Assembly (NCBI RefSeq): GCF_003355515.1
Contig: NZ_CP031367.1
Coordinates: 1,240,001 to 1,304,000 of the forward strand
DNA: 64,000 nucleotides
DNA from: Aliarcobacter trophiarum LMG 25534
GTDB lineage: Bacteria > Campylobacterota > Campylobacteria > Campylobacterales > Arcobacteraceae
Reading direction: 5' to 3'
Shown: positions 28,863-38,118 of the stretch, piece by piece
Layout: each line of letters opens with the position of its first letter
Numbering within the stretch: position 1 is the stretch's first letter
Position numbers and translations under genes: made by a program
Notes under the pieces: model-generated
Seen by the model: the letters and a program-made list of their open reading frames with translations, nothing else
Database searches by the model: none
Told to the model about the DNA's origin: nothing

Positions 28863-29831
28863 ATGTTAGAAAAAAAAGGGACAATTTTAAGTGTGAGAGA
28901 AGACTTAAAAGTTTTTGACTGCACTATTAGAGATGGTGGATTAGTAAATAATTTTCACTTTAGTGATGAGTTCGTAAAAGCTCACTATGAAATGTGCATA
29001 AAAGCTGGTGTCGATTATATGGAGATAGGGAAAAATGTATCTCCTACTCTTATGAGTGAAGCAGAATATGGTCCTTGGAACTTTTGCAAAGAAGAAGATA
29101 TAAGAAGAATTGTGGGTGAAAATAATACAAATCTTAAAATTGCAGTTATGAGTGATATTGGAAGAAGCTTAAAAGAGGAGCTTAGACCAAAAAGTGAAAG
29201 TGTAGTTGATATGATTAGAATTGCAACATATATTCATCAAATTCCAGCAGCAATTGAACTAATTGAAGATGCCCATGCAAAAGGATATGAGACAACAGTA
29301 AATATTATGGCGATTTCAAAATCATTTGATGATGAACTTAATCAAGTTTTAGAACTTTTAGCCAAAACTCCTGTTGATGTAATTTACATAGCTGATAGCT
29401 TTGGCTCTTTTTATCCAGAACAAATAAGAGACCTTACAGAAAAATATCTAAGTTTTGCAGAAAAAAGTGGTAAAAAAGTAGGTATTCATGCACACAACAA
29501 TCTTCAACTAGCATATGCAAATACTTTAGAAGCTATGATTTATGGAGCTAGTTTTTTAGATGTTACAGTAAGTGGCTTAGGAAGAGGTGCTGGAAACTGT
29601 CCTTTAGAGCTTCTTTTAGGTTTTTTGAAAAATCCTAAATATAATCAAATGCCTGTATTTGAGTTTATAGAGAACCATATAGTTGAGCTAGAAAAAAAAC
29701 TTGATTGGGGATATAGTATTCCATATATGATAACTGGTCAATTAAATGAACATCCAAGAGCTGCTATGAAAGCAAGAGATGAAGGTGATACAAAATATAG
29801 GGAGTTTTATAAAAATATCCACATGGAATAA
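28863..29831 (+). CDS. DRE-TIM metallolyase-family aldolase
   Basis: 322 residues. The HMGL-like TIM barrel begins with VFDCTIRDGGLVNNFHF, the DRE-type motif (here D-C-T-I-R-D). The metal-binding HxH appears in KVGIHAHNN, and GLGRGAGNCPLELLL is the conserved loop of 4-hydroxy-2-oxovalerate aldolases and isopropylmalate/citramalate synthases. It lacks the C-terminal regulatory domain of LeuA. Likely an aldolase acting on a 2-keto acid; the substrate is unknown and no pathway genes are adjacent. AAGGAAGAG precedes the ATG. Confidence 0.8.
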   Translation: MLEKKGTILSVREDLKVFDCTIRDGGLVNNFHFSDEFVKAHYEMCIKAGVDYMEIGKNVSPTLMSEAEYGPWNFCKEEDIRRIVGENNTNLKIAVMSDIGRSLKEELRPKSESVVDMIRIATYIHQIPAAIELIEDAHAKGYETTVNIMAISKSFDDELNQVLELLAKTPVDVIYIADSFGSFYPEQIRDLTEKYLSFAEKSGKKVGIHAHNNLQLAYANTLEAMIYGASFLDVTVSGLGRGAGNCPLELLLGFLKNPKYNQMPVFEFIENHIVELEKKLDWGYSIPYMITGQLNEHPRAAMKARDEGDTKYREFYKNIHME

Positions 29832-29866
29832 TTTTCTGTTTCGTAATATTTATGTTATAATCAAAA

Positions 29867-31558
29867 ATGTTAATATCAAATGGAACTGCCCTAAATATAC
29901 TTTTAGCAAACAACAATAGAGTTTTAAATGATGCCCTAAAAGAGGTAGATAATAAGACTTTAAATAATCTTTTAAAACAAGATAGCTCTAGTTCTTCAAT
30001 AGACGCAAGTAAGGTTTTAAAAGAGGTTTTAAATGCTATCAAAGATGGTTCAAAATCTGCTTCTACTTTAGAAAATATTATAAAAAACTCAAATGTTTTT
30101 AAAGATTTAGGCACTATATCTACAAATATATCTTCTTTATTAGATAGTATAAAAGATGATGAAACTCTACAAAAATTCAAACCTCTTTTAGAAAATTTTT
30201 TAAAAAACATAAAAGATATAAATCCTGAAAATTTAAAAGAACAGATAAAAAATAGTGGAGTCTTTTTAGAAAATAAGCTTACACAAAATTCAAATATTAA
30301 ACTAGAAAATCTTTTACAAAATATCTCTAATCTCCTAAAAAACATTGATACACCTATAGCAAAAGAGATTACTCAAAGTGTTAATAATATTTTAAAATCT
30401 TTATCAAACAACACAAACAGTCCACAAACATCCATAAATGAACTTAAAAATCTTATTACAAATTTACAAAATCTTAGCAACTCTTTAACAAATAAAGAGT
30501 CTTTAAATCTAACATCTTTAGCAAATGAACTTAAAAACTTTATAAATAGTGGACAATTAGTAGAAGCTAAAATAGAAAGTTTATCAAAACAAAATTTACA
30601 ACAAAATGTAGAAAAACCTATTTTAAGTGAGCAGATTTTAAAAGAGAATATTGATATTAAAAATCTTATAAACAATCAAACAAAAGAGCTTTTATCACAA
30701 ATAAAACAAGAAATATCACAAAACCCATTACTTTTGCAAAATAGAAATATAGCCCCTATTTTAGATAAACTTTTAGCTATGCCTGATCTATTTTCAAAAA
30801 GTGAAGCTATTTTAAATAGTGTTCAAAATAGTAATATCTCAAATTTTTTAAACAATTTTTCTTCAAATTTAACTCCACTTTTAACTACTTTAAAAGAGAG
30901 TTTACACTCTTTGAATCCAAAGAATGAAGAGATTCTAAAAGAGTTAAACACACTTATTAAAAAAGTTGAAAATATTATTAATGATAATTTAAATAACCAT
31001 AATCTAAATAAAAATAGTCCAAAACTTGATGATGATTTTAAATCAATGCTTTTAAAAATGCAAGAGGAAGTTGCTTCAAAAACAGATATAAAATCTCAAG
31101 ATAGTCTAAAGAGCATAAATAATCTTTTAACTCAAATAGATATGCACCAGTTAGGCTCAATAGTTTCAAACTCTAATTTTGTATATATACCTTTCTTTTG
31201 GGAGATGTTAGAAGATGGCTCTATTGAAATAAAACAAAAAGATGAAGAGAAGTTCTTTTGCCAAATAAAACTAACTTTAAAAGATTTTGGAAAAATAGAT
31301 TTAATGCTATCTTTATATGATGAAAATAAACTAGATATCACAATTTATGCTCAAAGAGAGCATTTTAAAATAGCTCTTAGAGAAAACTTACAAAAACTAA
31401 AGTTGGCACTAAATGATGCGAATATTATAACCATGAATGTAAAACTTTTAGATATGAAAGATTATGACGAAAAGAAAGAGGACAAACCAAACAATATCTA
31501 TCAAAATCACTATAACAACGATATGTTTTCAAGTCAAAGAGTGGATATAAAGGTTTAA
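29867..31558 (+). CDS. FliK-like flagellar hook-length control protein
   Basis: 563 residues, very rich in Asn, Leu, Lys and Ser, with long low-complexity helical stretches (about 1-400). The C-terminal ~110 residues resemble the Flg_hook domain of FliK: IKLTLKDFGKIDLMLSLYDENKL followed by REHFKIALRENLQKLKLAL. FliK measures hook length and switches export specificity through the FlhB C-terminal domain. The next gene encodes a stand-alone FlhB-C-like protein, which supports the call. The symbol is withheld because the N-terminal part is not diagnostic. Confidence 0.75.
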   Translation: MLISNGTALNILLANNNRVLNDALKEVDNKTLNNLLKQDSSSSSIDASKVLKEVLNAIKDGSKSASTLENIIKNSNVFKDLGTISTNISSLLDSIKDDETLQKFKPLLENFLKNIKDINPENLKEQIKNSGVFLENKLTQNSNIKLENLLQNISNLLKNIDTPIAKEITQSVNNILKSLSNNTNSPQTSINELKNLITNLQNLSNSLTNKESLNLTSLANELKNFINSGQLVEAKIESLSKQNLQQNVEKPILSEQILKENIDIKNLINNQTKELLSQIKQEISQNPLLLQNRNIAPILDKLLAMPDLFSKSEAILNSVQNSNISNFLNNFSSNLTPLLTTLKESLHSLNPKNEEILKELNTLIKKVENIINDNLNNHNLNKNSPKLDDDFKSMLLKMQEEVASKTDIKSQDSLKSINNLLTQIDMHQLGSIVSNSNFVYIPFFWEMLEDGSIEIKQKDEEKFFCQIKLTLKDFGKIDLMLSLYDENKLDITIYAQREHFKIALRENLQKLKLALNDANIITMNVKLLDMKDYDEKKEDKPNNIYQNHYNNDMFSSQRVDIKV

Positions 31559-31559
31559 A

Positions 31560-31838
31560 GTGGAAAATGAAAATCAAAAAATACAAAAAGCAGTAGCTCT
31601 ACAATATGACAAAACTATAGATAATGCTCCAAAAATAACTGCAAAAGGAAAAGGTGAAACAGCAAATAATATAATAAAAATAGCAAAAGAGAACAATATT
31701 CCAATAAAAAAAGATGAAGATCTAGTAGAACTTTTATCACAAATTGATATTGACAAAGAGATACCAAACTCTATGTATAAGGCTGTTGCAGAGATTTTTG
31801 CTTTTATTTATGAACTTTCAAATAAGGATAAGCGATGA
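31560..31838 (+). CDS. flhX: FlhX: stand-alone FlhB C-terminal-domain protein
   Basis: 92 residues from a GTG start. It matches the cytoplasmic FlhB/YscU tail just after the autocleavage site: AVALQYDKTIDNAPKITAKG, KENNIPIKK and IPNSMYKAVAEIFAFIYELS. The NPTH cleavage motif and all membrane helices are absent. Similar FlhX proteins are known in Helicobacter and Campylobacter, where they can replace the released FlhB fragment. It starts right after fliK-like and overlaps the next gene by 4 bp. Confidence 0.88.
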   Translation: MENENQKIQKAVALQYDKTIDNAPKITAKGKGETANNIIKIAKENNIPIKKDEDLVELLSQIDIDKEIPNSMYKAVAEIFAFIYELSNKDKR

Positions 31839-32779
31839 TTTTAAAAAAGATTATTATAAAAGAGCAAAAAGAGCTTTATAGACATAAAAACTATCTCTTA
31901 ACTCTTGATTTAGAGTTTAATAATACAAAAAAAGAGTACTCAAATAGTAGTAATTTGAGCTTTGAAATTGAGTTTGAACTTATAGAATTTTTAAAAAACA
32001 ATAGTTTCTCTTTTACTATAGAGGAAGAAAAAATAACTGATTTCAAAAAGCAGATAACTGCAAAATATAAAATTTTACAAATAGATAAGAATAATCTTTT
32101 TATAGTAGAGAAACTAAGTAATTCAAAACTATATTTATTAAATCAAAATGAAAAAGCTATCAATATTTTAGATTTAAAGAAAACTCTTTTTAAATCTTAT
32201 AAAAAAGTAAAAAACTCCTCTTTTGAAGGAACTTTATCTCTAAATGTTTTAGAAATTTTAGCCTCAAATCAAGATGATTTTAAAGAGCTTTTTACAACTT
32301 TGGCTATTTTAGAGAATCATGATAGCCAAACTCTTCTTTATATAGAAAAATTGAAAAAGTTTAAATATGCTTGTATTGCAAAAATCAAACAAAAACAACA
32401 AGATATGTTTTTGTGTAACTGTGTTCCTAGCTTTTTCCCTGAAACAAAATTTTATATAAAAGGGAATAGAGTTTTTTCAGACTATACAGAGTTTTTTCTA
32501 AACTATGAGCAAGAGCTTAAAGTTTGGAAATATCTATACTCAAATAAAGAGCTAGTTGGAGTTTATAAAGAGCCTAGTTTATATGAACTTTTTATAGGAA
32601 GAAAAATCTATATTTTAGATGAATTTAAAAATAGAGTAAAAGTTGTTATAAAAAATGCTCAATTTCTAGAGAATAGAGGTATCAATATAACTCTATCAAA
32701 TGGAGTGTCAAGTCAAAAAATATCTCAAATATTTACAAAAGAGGAGCTTCTAAAAAGGGTTATAGAAGCTAGAGATTAG
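31835..32779 (+). CDS. Protein of unknown function in the fliK-flhX operon
   Basis: 314 residues, no signal peptide, no clear membrane helix, Lys/Asn/Phe-rich. I do not recognise a domain. It overlaps flhX by 4 bp (ATGA), so translation is coupled and a flagellar or export role is plausible by context alone. Cysteines in FKYACIAKIK and FLCNCVP are the only conspicuous residues. Its end overlaps the convergent GNAT gene by 4 bp. Confidence 0.65.
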   Translation: MILKKIIIKEQKELYRHKNYLLTLDLEFNNTKKEYSNSSNLSFEIEFELIEFLKNNSFSFTIEEEKITDFKKQITAKYKILQIDKNNLFIVEKLSNSKLYLLNQNEKAINILDLKKTLFKSYKKVKNSSFEGTLSLNVLEILASNQDDFKELFTTLAILENHDSQTLLYIEKLKKFKYACIAKIKQKQQDMFLCNCVPSFFPETKFYIKGNRVFSDYTEFFLNYEQELKVWKYLYSNKELVGVYKEPSLYELFIGRKIYILDEFKNRVKVVIKNAQFLENRGINITLSNGVSSQKISQIFTKEELLKRVIEARD

Positions 32780-33243
32780 AACTCTATATCCTTAACCATT
32801 GCTATTTCATTGCAAATTGGGAAAAGTTTACATCTAATACAATCAGCCCATATTTTTTGCTCTGGAATATCCTCTTTTGGAATTTCTCTAAAGCCACAAG
32901 ATAGGAAAAAGTCTTTTTCATAAGTTAAAGACAAAACTTGTTTTATACCATAAAACTTTGCCTCTTCTACACATTTCTCAACTAATTTTTTGCCTAAGCC
33001 TAAGCCTCTAAATTTTTCATTTACAATCAAACTTCTTACTTCTGCCATTCTAGGAGAGTGAATATGTGTTGCAGTGAATCCTGCCATCTCTCCATCTACA
33101 GTAGCTATAATATATGATCTAATTGTTGTAGCCATCTCATCTTGTGTTCTAAGAAGTATTATTCCTTTTTCAACTTCAGGCTTTACTAACTCTTGCATAA
33201 GAGGAATATCAAGAACTGTTGGTTTATAGAAATTAATTTCCAA
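32776..33243 (-). CDS. Short GNAT N-acetyltransferase, probable N-acetylglutamate synthase (ArgA-type)
   Basis: About 155 residues. The GNAT acetyl-CoA loop is RGLGLGKKLVEKC, preceded by AEVRSLIVNEKF. The C-terminal IWADCIRCKLFPICNEIAMV with its three cysteines is typical of the short N-acetylglutamate synthases that start arginine synthesis in many bacteria. I chose a TTG start at 33243 because GGAG lies seven bases before it. An ATG-less extension to 33276 would run deeper into engB. It ends against the convergent flagellar-operon gene. Confidence 0.72.
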   Translation of the reverse strand: MEINFYKPTVLDIPLMQELVKPEVEKGIILLRTQDEMATTIRSYIIATVDGEMAGFTATHIHSPRMAEVRSLIVNEKFRGLGLGKKLVEKCVEEAKFYGIKQVLSLTYEKDFFLSCGFREIPKEDIPEQKIWADCIRCKLFPICNEIAMVKDIEF

Positions 33244-33835
33244 ATAGATGCTCCGTAATTTTATTTTGAAGCTCAATTATACCTTGTTTTTTAAGGTTTG
33301 AAACAAAAATACCATCTGGATAGTCTCTTTTTAATTTTTGTAGTTCACTACTATTTAGCTTATCTATTTTTGTAAAAGCATTTATGATTATTTGGTCTCC
33401 TCTTTTTATATGATTTACAAACTCATCAACATTTTTATCAATATCAAGCTCTGGATGTCTTGAATCTATTAAATGAACAAATATTTGTAAATTTACTCTT
33501 TGTTCCAAATATCCTGTAAGATTTCTATTCCAAGCTGCTTTTAATGTCTTAGCAACTTTTGCATATCCAAAACCTGGTAAATCTACAAATCTAGCATAAA
33601 CATAAGGTGCTTCTAAATCTTGAGTTTTGAATTTAATCTCAAAATAGTTTATAAGTTGTGTTTTCCCAGGTGTTGAAGATGATTTTGCTAAACCTTTTTG
33701 CTTACATAAAGAGTTTAAAATAGATGATTTACCAACATTTGATCTACCTAAAAAAGCAACTTCTGCTACTGATGGAGGAGGAGAATCTTCTATACTTTGA
33801 GCCGATTGTAGAAATTTTGCATCTATTAAATTCAT
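33233..33835 (-). CDS. engB: Ribosome biogenesis GTP-binding protein EngB (YsxC/YihA)
   Basis: 200 residues. G1 is GRSNVGKSS, the G2 threonine region is STPGKTQLINYF, G3 is DLPGFGYA, and G4 is TKID. EngB assists assembly of the large ribosomal subunit. It starts one base after the lptA stop and overlaps the next gene's start. The order lptC/lptA/engB matches C. jejuni Cj0648-Cj0650. Confidence 0.95.
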   Translation of the reverse strand: MNLIDAKFLQSAQSIEDSPPPSVAEVAFLGRSNVGKSSILNSLCKQKGLAKSSSTPGKTQLINYFEIKFKTQDLEAPYVYARFVDLPGFGYAKVAKTLKAAWNRNLTGYLEQRVNLQIFVHLIDSRHPELDIDKNVDEFVNHIKRGDQIIINAFTKIDKLNSSELQKLKRDYPDGIFVSNLKKQGIIELQNKITEHLFGN

Positions 33836-33836
33836 A

Positions 33837-34337
33837 CTATTTTTTCTCGCCTCTCTCTACATTTATAATAAACTTCACAGGTTTATTTTCACTACCTTTT
33901 ACCTTCGCTTCACCTGTTAGCTGATTTATATAGATATTATCTCCATAAACTTTTCTATCATCATTTTTTTCATGAACAAAACCATTTCCTATGATAATAT
34001 ACTCCTCTTTTAAAGGAATATAGATAATTTTGTCACCTTTTCCAACATAGTGTTTATCTTTTGATACTACTTCAAAATCTGCATCCTTTGTAGCTTCATA
34101 CTTTGTTGCAACCTTGTTTTTACTATTTTTATCTGTTTCAAAAAATACATCAACTTGTTGTGCATTTAACTTATCTTCTCCCATTCTTATCTTTACATTT
34201 CCTGTAAAAGTTGAAATTCCTCTGTTATCATCAGCCTTAAAATCCAAAGCATCTATTATTAAAGTCTCACTTTTCCCAAGCAGAAGAGATGAACAAAAAA
34301 CCAAACCTGCTATAATCTTTATACTATTTTTTACCAT
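33837..34337 (-). CDS. lptA: LPS transport periplasmic protein LptA
   Basis: 166 residues with a signal peptide (about 1-21) and an OstA/LptA beta-jellyroll: LIIDALDFKADDNRGISTFTG, then NVKIRMGEDKLNAQQVDVFF and later VYGDNIYINQLTGEAKVKG. LptA bridges the periplasm to carry lipopolysaccharide or lipooligosaccharide from LptC to LptD. The adjacent lptC gene ends three bases upstream. Confidence 0.9.
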   Translation of the reverse strand: MVKNSIKIIAGLVFCSSLLLGKSETLIIDALDFKADDNRGISTFTGNVKIRMGEDKLNAQQVDVFFETDKNSKNKVATKYEATKDADFEVVSKDKHYVGKGDKIIYIPLKEEYIIIGNGFVHEKNDDRKVYGDNIYINQLTGEAKVKGSENKPVKFIINVERGEKK

Positions 34338-34340
34338 TTT

Positions 34341-34871
34341 TTACCTTTTTTCAATGTCTATCTCAAAGTGAGTATTTTTTGAATTTATAATATTTTTTTC
34401 AGTCTCTAAATATAGTTTTTCACCATTATATTTATGTTTATAATACTCAGCCTTGAAAGGAGAGCTATTTTTTGCAATTTTATTTAAATCATCATAAATC
34501 ATCTCTTGCGTATCAATCTTTATAAAATTATCTCTTTTATACTCTACATTATCTTTTAAATTATAAATTGCACCTTTTTTTACTATAAAATCTGCCTTAA
34601 TATTTTCACTCTTAAACTCTTTTCTAATATCCTGATTATTTACTGTTATATCACCAAAATACATCTCATCTCTAGTCTCATATCTTAATGCTTGTTTTGC
34701 TATTATTTTTTTGGTAACCATACTATCATTTAAACTATACATAATAGGATTTTCAAATATAAAAAGTGCTATATCCTCTTTCTTTAAATCTTTTTTTATT
34801 TTATCAACTGGTATAAAATAAAAAACTATTGATAAAAAAAGAGATAAAGAGACAAATATTTTTAAAGCCAT
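34341..34871 (-). CDS. lptC: LPS export protein LptC
   Basis: 176 residues with one N-terminal membrane anchor (about 4-21) and a periplasmic LptC/YrbK domain showing the AxxxxYxTRDEMYFGDITV and VEYKRDNFIKIDTQEMIYD beta-strand repeats. It passes LPS from the inner-membrane LptBFG complex to LptA. Sequence identity to E. coli LptC is low, but the fold pattern, anchor and lptA neighbour support the call. It overlaps kdsC by 10 bp. Confidence 0.82.
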   Translation of the reverse strand: MALKIFVSLSLFLSIVFYFIPVDKIKKDLKKEDIALFIFENPIMYSLNDSMVTKKIIAKQALRYETRDEMYFGDITVNNQDIRKEFKSENIKADFIVKKGAIYNLKDNVEYKRDNFIKIDTQEMIYDDLNKIAKNSSPFKAEYYKHKYNGEKLYLETEKNIINSKNTHFEIDIEKR

Positions 34872-35359
34872 TGATTTAAAAACTCCTCATATAAACTATC
34901 TTCTTTTAGTATATACTCTATCATCTCCCTTGCAGCTCCATTTCCACCACTCTTTTTGCAAACTACATTTACACTATTTTTTACTAATTCATGAGCATTT
35001 TGTGGAGCAAAAGATAATCCAACTTTTTTCAACATTTTTAAATCATTTAAATCATCTCCAATAGCAGCTGTTTGATTATAATTTAAACCCTCTTTTTTTA
35101 GAATATTATCAAGAACTGCTAGTTTATCCTTTACATTTTGATAAACATACTCTATTTTTAATTCATTTGCTCTATACTCAACAATTTTTGACTCTCTTCC
35201 TGTAATAATAGCCGCTTTTTTTCCTAAATATTTAGTCCAAAAAACAATAGCGAAACCATCATTTACATTAAAAGTCTTATACTCTTGAAGAACGCTTGAG
35301 TACATAATATCACCATTTGTTAAAGTTCCATCTACATCAAAGATTAAAAGTTCTATCAT
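34862..35359 (-). CDS. kdsC: 3-deoxy-D-manno-octulosonate 8-phosphate phosphatase
   Basis: 165 residues, a C0-type HAD phosphatase without a cap. Motif I is FDVDGTLTNG, motif II AIITGRES, and motif IV AAIGDDLNDLKMLK. The KdsC-like terminus KSGGNGAAREMIEYIL is present. It makes KDO for the LPS inner core, which suits the adjacent lptC and lptA. It overlaps hisB by 4 bp. Confidence 0.93.
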   Translation of the reverse strand: MIELLIFDVDGTLTNGDIMYSSVLQEYKTFNVNDGFAIVFWTKYLGKKAAIITGRESKIVEYRANELKIEYVYQNVKDKLAVLDNILKKEGLNYNQTAAIGDDLNDLKMLKKVGLSFAPQNAHELVKNSVNVVCKKSGGNGAAREMIEYILKEDSLYEEFLNQWL

Positions 35360-35928
35360 AAAACTCCTTTAGTACTAGGAACTCCTAGTTTCTCGTTTTT
35401 CACTAATGCTCTTCTAAGTGCAACTGCAAAGGCTTTAAATGTAGCTTCTATAATATGATGCTTATTTCTTCCTCTTTCAGAAATTAGATGAAGAGTAATT
35501 CCAGCATTTCCACTTAAAGCATGAAAAAACTCCTCTACAAGTTCAACATCAAACTCTCCAACTTTTCCACTAATATTTACCTCATAAACCAAAAATGGTC
35601 GATTTGATAAATCTAAAGCACAAGTAGTAGAAGCTTCATCCATAACAACTGTTGCATTTCCATACCGTTCAATAGCTTGTATTGGGAAAATTGCTTTTTT
35701 TAGTGCTTGTCCTAAAACTATTCCACAATCTTCAACTGTATGGTGTGCATCTATATGCAAATCACCTTTACACTCCAAATTTATATCAATTCCACTATGT
35801 TTGCTTAGAGCTTCAATCATATGGTCAAAAAAACCAACACCTGTATTTATAGAAAATTTTCCACATCCATTTAACTCTAAATTACACTTTATTTGCGTCT
35901 CTTTAGTATCTCTTTTTATCTCTACCAT
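35356..35928 (-). CDS. hisB: Imidazoleglycerol-phosphate dehydratase
   Basis: 190 residues, the monofunctional HisB length. The manganese-binding motifs are FFDHM, DAHHTVEDCGIVLG and the C-terminal NKHHIIEATFKA. It carries out the sixth step of histidine synthesis. It is isolated from other his genes and sits between kdsC and rlpA, where it interrupts the block order known from C. jejuni. Confidence 0.96.
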   Translation of the reverse strand: MVEIKRDTKETQIKCNLELNGCGKFSINTGVGFFDHMIEALSKHSGIDINLECKGDLHIDAHHTVEDCGIVLGQALKKAIFPIQAIERYGNATVVMDEASTTCALDLSNRPFLVYEVNISGKVGEFDVELVEEFFHALSGNAGITLHLISERGRNKHHIIEATFKAFAVALRRALVKNEKLGVPSTKGVL

Positions 35929-35937
35929 TTTAAATCC

Positions 35938-36834
35938 TTATTGAACTACAATTGCATTTGTTAAACTATTTTTTGCTTTAAAATTTTGTCCATCTTCATA
36001 AGATGAAAAACCTCTAATATATACTCTATAAATTCCACCATTTTCAACATACTCTATCTTTCTTGATGGAAACTTTAACTTATACTCATCTACAGTTTTA
36101 GAAGCTCCTGTTTGTAAACTAAAGGCTCCTACTTGAATGCTAAATTTGCTAGAACCTGAAGCTTTTGAAGACTGTTTTGAAGTACTAACTGGTGTTGCCA
36201 TACCAATATTTGTATTAATATTTGTAGCTACTATATCATCTTCAATAACTTCTATTCTTTCAACTTCTGGTTTTTGCTCTATAGAGTTAACATTTGGAGC
36301 ATTTTTATCATCAACTAAACCATTATACCCCAAAACTGTAACCCTAACATTTGCCGTACCCTTTCTAACCATATCAATTTCATGTGCAGCTTTATTTGAT
36401 AAATCTATAATTCTTCCAGCAACAAAAGGACCTCTATCATTTATACGTACAATAGTACTTCTTCCATTGTCCAAATTATCAACTCTTACAACTGTATTCA
36501 TAGGTAAGGTTTTATGAGCAGCTGTCATAGCATACATATTGTAAATCTCTCCATTTGAAGTCTTTTTTGCATGAAAATCTGGTCCATACCAAGAGGCAAT
36601 ACCTTTAAAATCATCTCCAACATTTGCAACAAATGGATAATATCTTATTCCAAAAACATTATAAGGCCGCATTGTAGCTCTATGCATAGCTTCGCTATTA
36701 TTTATACTTTTATCTCCTGTATCTTTACGATATGAACTATAATCATAACTTTGCTTAGTAGAACAACCTGTAAATAAGAATAGCGAAAAAAAGAGCGAAA
36801 AAGCTACAGTATAAATTTTATTTGTTAATCTCAA
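35938..36834 (-). CDS. rlpA: RlpA-like septal ring lytic transglycosylase lipoprotein with SPOR domain
   Basis: 298 residues. The lipobox is LFTGC. A double-psi beta-barrel (about 75-165) carries GIASWYGPDFHAKKTSNGE and VRINDRGPFVAGRIIDLS, including the conserved Asp of the RlpA active site. A Ser/Thr-rich linker precedes a C-terminal SPOR domain (about 225-298) that binds denuded septal peptidoglycan. It overlaps mltD by 17 bp and probably acts with it in daughter-cell separation. Confidence 0.93.
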   Translation of the reverse strand: MRLTNKIYTVAFSLFFSLFLFTGCSTKQSYDYSSYRKDTGDKSINNSEAMHRATMRPYNVFGIRYYPFVANVGDDFKGIASWYGPDFHAKKTSNGEIYNMYAMTAAHKTLPMNTVVRVDNLDNGRSTIVRINDRGPFVAGRIIDLSNKAAHEIDMVRKGTANVRVTVLGYNGLVDDKNAPNVNSIEQKPEVERIEVIEDDIVATNINTNIGMATPVSTSKQSSKASGSSKFSIQVGAFSLQTGASKTVDEYKLKFPSRKIEYVENGGIYRVYIRGFSSYEDGQNFKAKNSLTNAIVVQ

Positions 36835-38083
36835 TAATCTCTCCTATTTTCAACTTGCTAGTACTTTTTTTATTGTCAGTCTTAAGTTTTTTTACACTAA
36901 CTTTATATTTTTTTGAAATAGCTTCAAGAGTATCGCCTTGCTTTACCTTATATGCTATTTTATTTCTGCTTTGTTGAATATTATCTTTTTTTATATTTAA
37001 ATCACTATTTTTAGACTCTTTTTTTATATTTTCTAAAGTTGTTTTATCTTCAACAGAAACAAGACCTTGAATATTTGCAACTCTATTATTAAATAGTTCA
37101 ATCTTTGTATGAGGAATGTATAAATTATAACTATTTTTATCTGTTGGTATAATCTCTTTTAAAAGATGTTTATTTATAGTTTTTAACTCTTCATAACTCA
37201 TAGCAAGTGCATCTGCAATAGTTTTTAGCTTCAAGCCTTTATTTGCAACTACCTTTTCTAAATCATATTTTACTTTTCTATCTAAATATTTAAATCTATC
37301 ATTGCTTGCAAGAATTGAAAAAGTGATTAACATATTTATATAATTTGTACTTGTTTTTGGTAGATAATCTCTTCTAATATTATGTTTCAAAAGATAAGTA
37401 TAATCAAAATGACCATTTTTTATACCCAAATCTTTATATACAGTATATAAGTTATCAATTCCTGTTTTATTTTTTGCATAATCCAAAATATATAGATTAT
37501 AGATTTTTATAACCTTATCATGATACATATTTGGATTCTCTTCTAAATATTTATCCAAAGTAGCTCTTGCAACTCCGTGTATTATTCTTCCTTCACCTGC
37601 ATTATATGCCAAAACAGCCAAATACCACTTTCCAAATTTTTTATAATATTTTCTTAAATAATTTGTAGCAGCTTCTGTTGATTTAATTAAATCAAGCCTC
37701 TCATCTACAAACTCATTTCTTTTTAATTTAAGATTAGTTGCAGTCAAAGGCATAATTTGCCAAAGTCCAGAAGGTCCCTTTTTCTTTATTATATTTGTAT
37801 AGCTTGACTCAATTAAAGGTATAAAAAAAAGTGAATTTGGAAGTTGTTTTAACTCAAGCTCTTCTCTTACTATTTTTGCATTTAGTGATGATTTTTTAAT
37901 TAAATTATCATAATATTTAATTTTCTTTAAAGATGATAGCTCATTATATTTTAACTTAAAAGATGGTTCATTTAAAAAATCTTTAGGAAGATTTAACTCC
38001 TCTAGTATTTTTATATTTTGCTCAAGATTATTTGCAAAAATAGAAGTTATAAAAATTGTTACTACTACTAGAAATTTTCTCAA
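36818..38083 (-). CDS. mltD: Membrane-associated lytic murein transglycosylase (MltD-like) with LysM
   Basis: 421 residues. A signal peptide (about 1-18) is followed by an SLT domain (about 85-230) with FFIPLIESSYTN, in which the Glu is catalytic, GLWQIMPLTA, and YNAGEGRI. A C-terminal LysM repeat (about 372-418, YKVKQGDTLEAISKKYKVS) binds glycan; an earlier partial LysM-like segment lies near 275-320. It cleaves glycan strands to 1,6-anhydro products. It is the gene just before rlpA. Confidence 0.92.
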   Translation of the reverse strand: MRKFLVVVTIFITSIFANNLEQNIKILEELNLPKDFLNEPSFKLKYNELSSLKKIKYYDNLIKKSSLNAKIVREELELKQLPNSLFFIPLIESSYTNIIKKKGPSGLWQIMPLTATNLKLKRNEFVDERLDLIKSTEAATNYLRKYYKKFGKWYLAVLAYNAGEGRIIHGVARATLDKYLEENPNMYHDKVIKIYNLYILDYAKNKTGIDNLYTVYKDLGIKNGHFDYTYLLKHNIRRDYLPKTSTNYINMLITFSILASNDRFKYLDRKVKYDLEKVVANKGLKLKTIADALAMSYEELKTINKHLLKEIIPTDKNSYNLYIPHTKIELFNNRVANIQGLVSVEDKTTLENIKKESKNSDLNIKKDNIQQSRNKIAYKVKQGDTLEAISKKYKVSVKKLKTDNKKSTSKLKIGEIIEINK

Positions 38084-38118
38084 GGCTTCCTCTTCATTTT
38101 AGAATTCTTTGATTATAT

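Noticed and set aside
29764-30345. 193-residue minus-strand ORF over the aldolase/fliK boundary
   Set aside because: It is antisense to fliK-like and has no recognised domain; its Phe/Lys-rich composition is that of complementary coding DNA.
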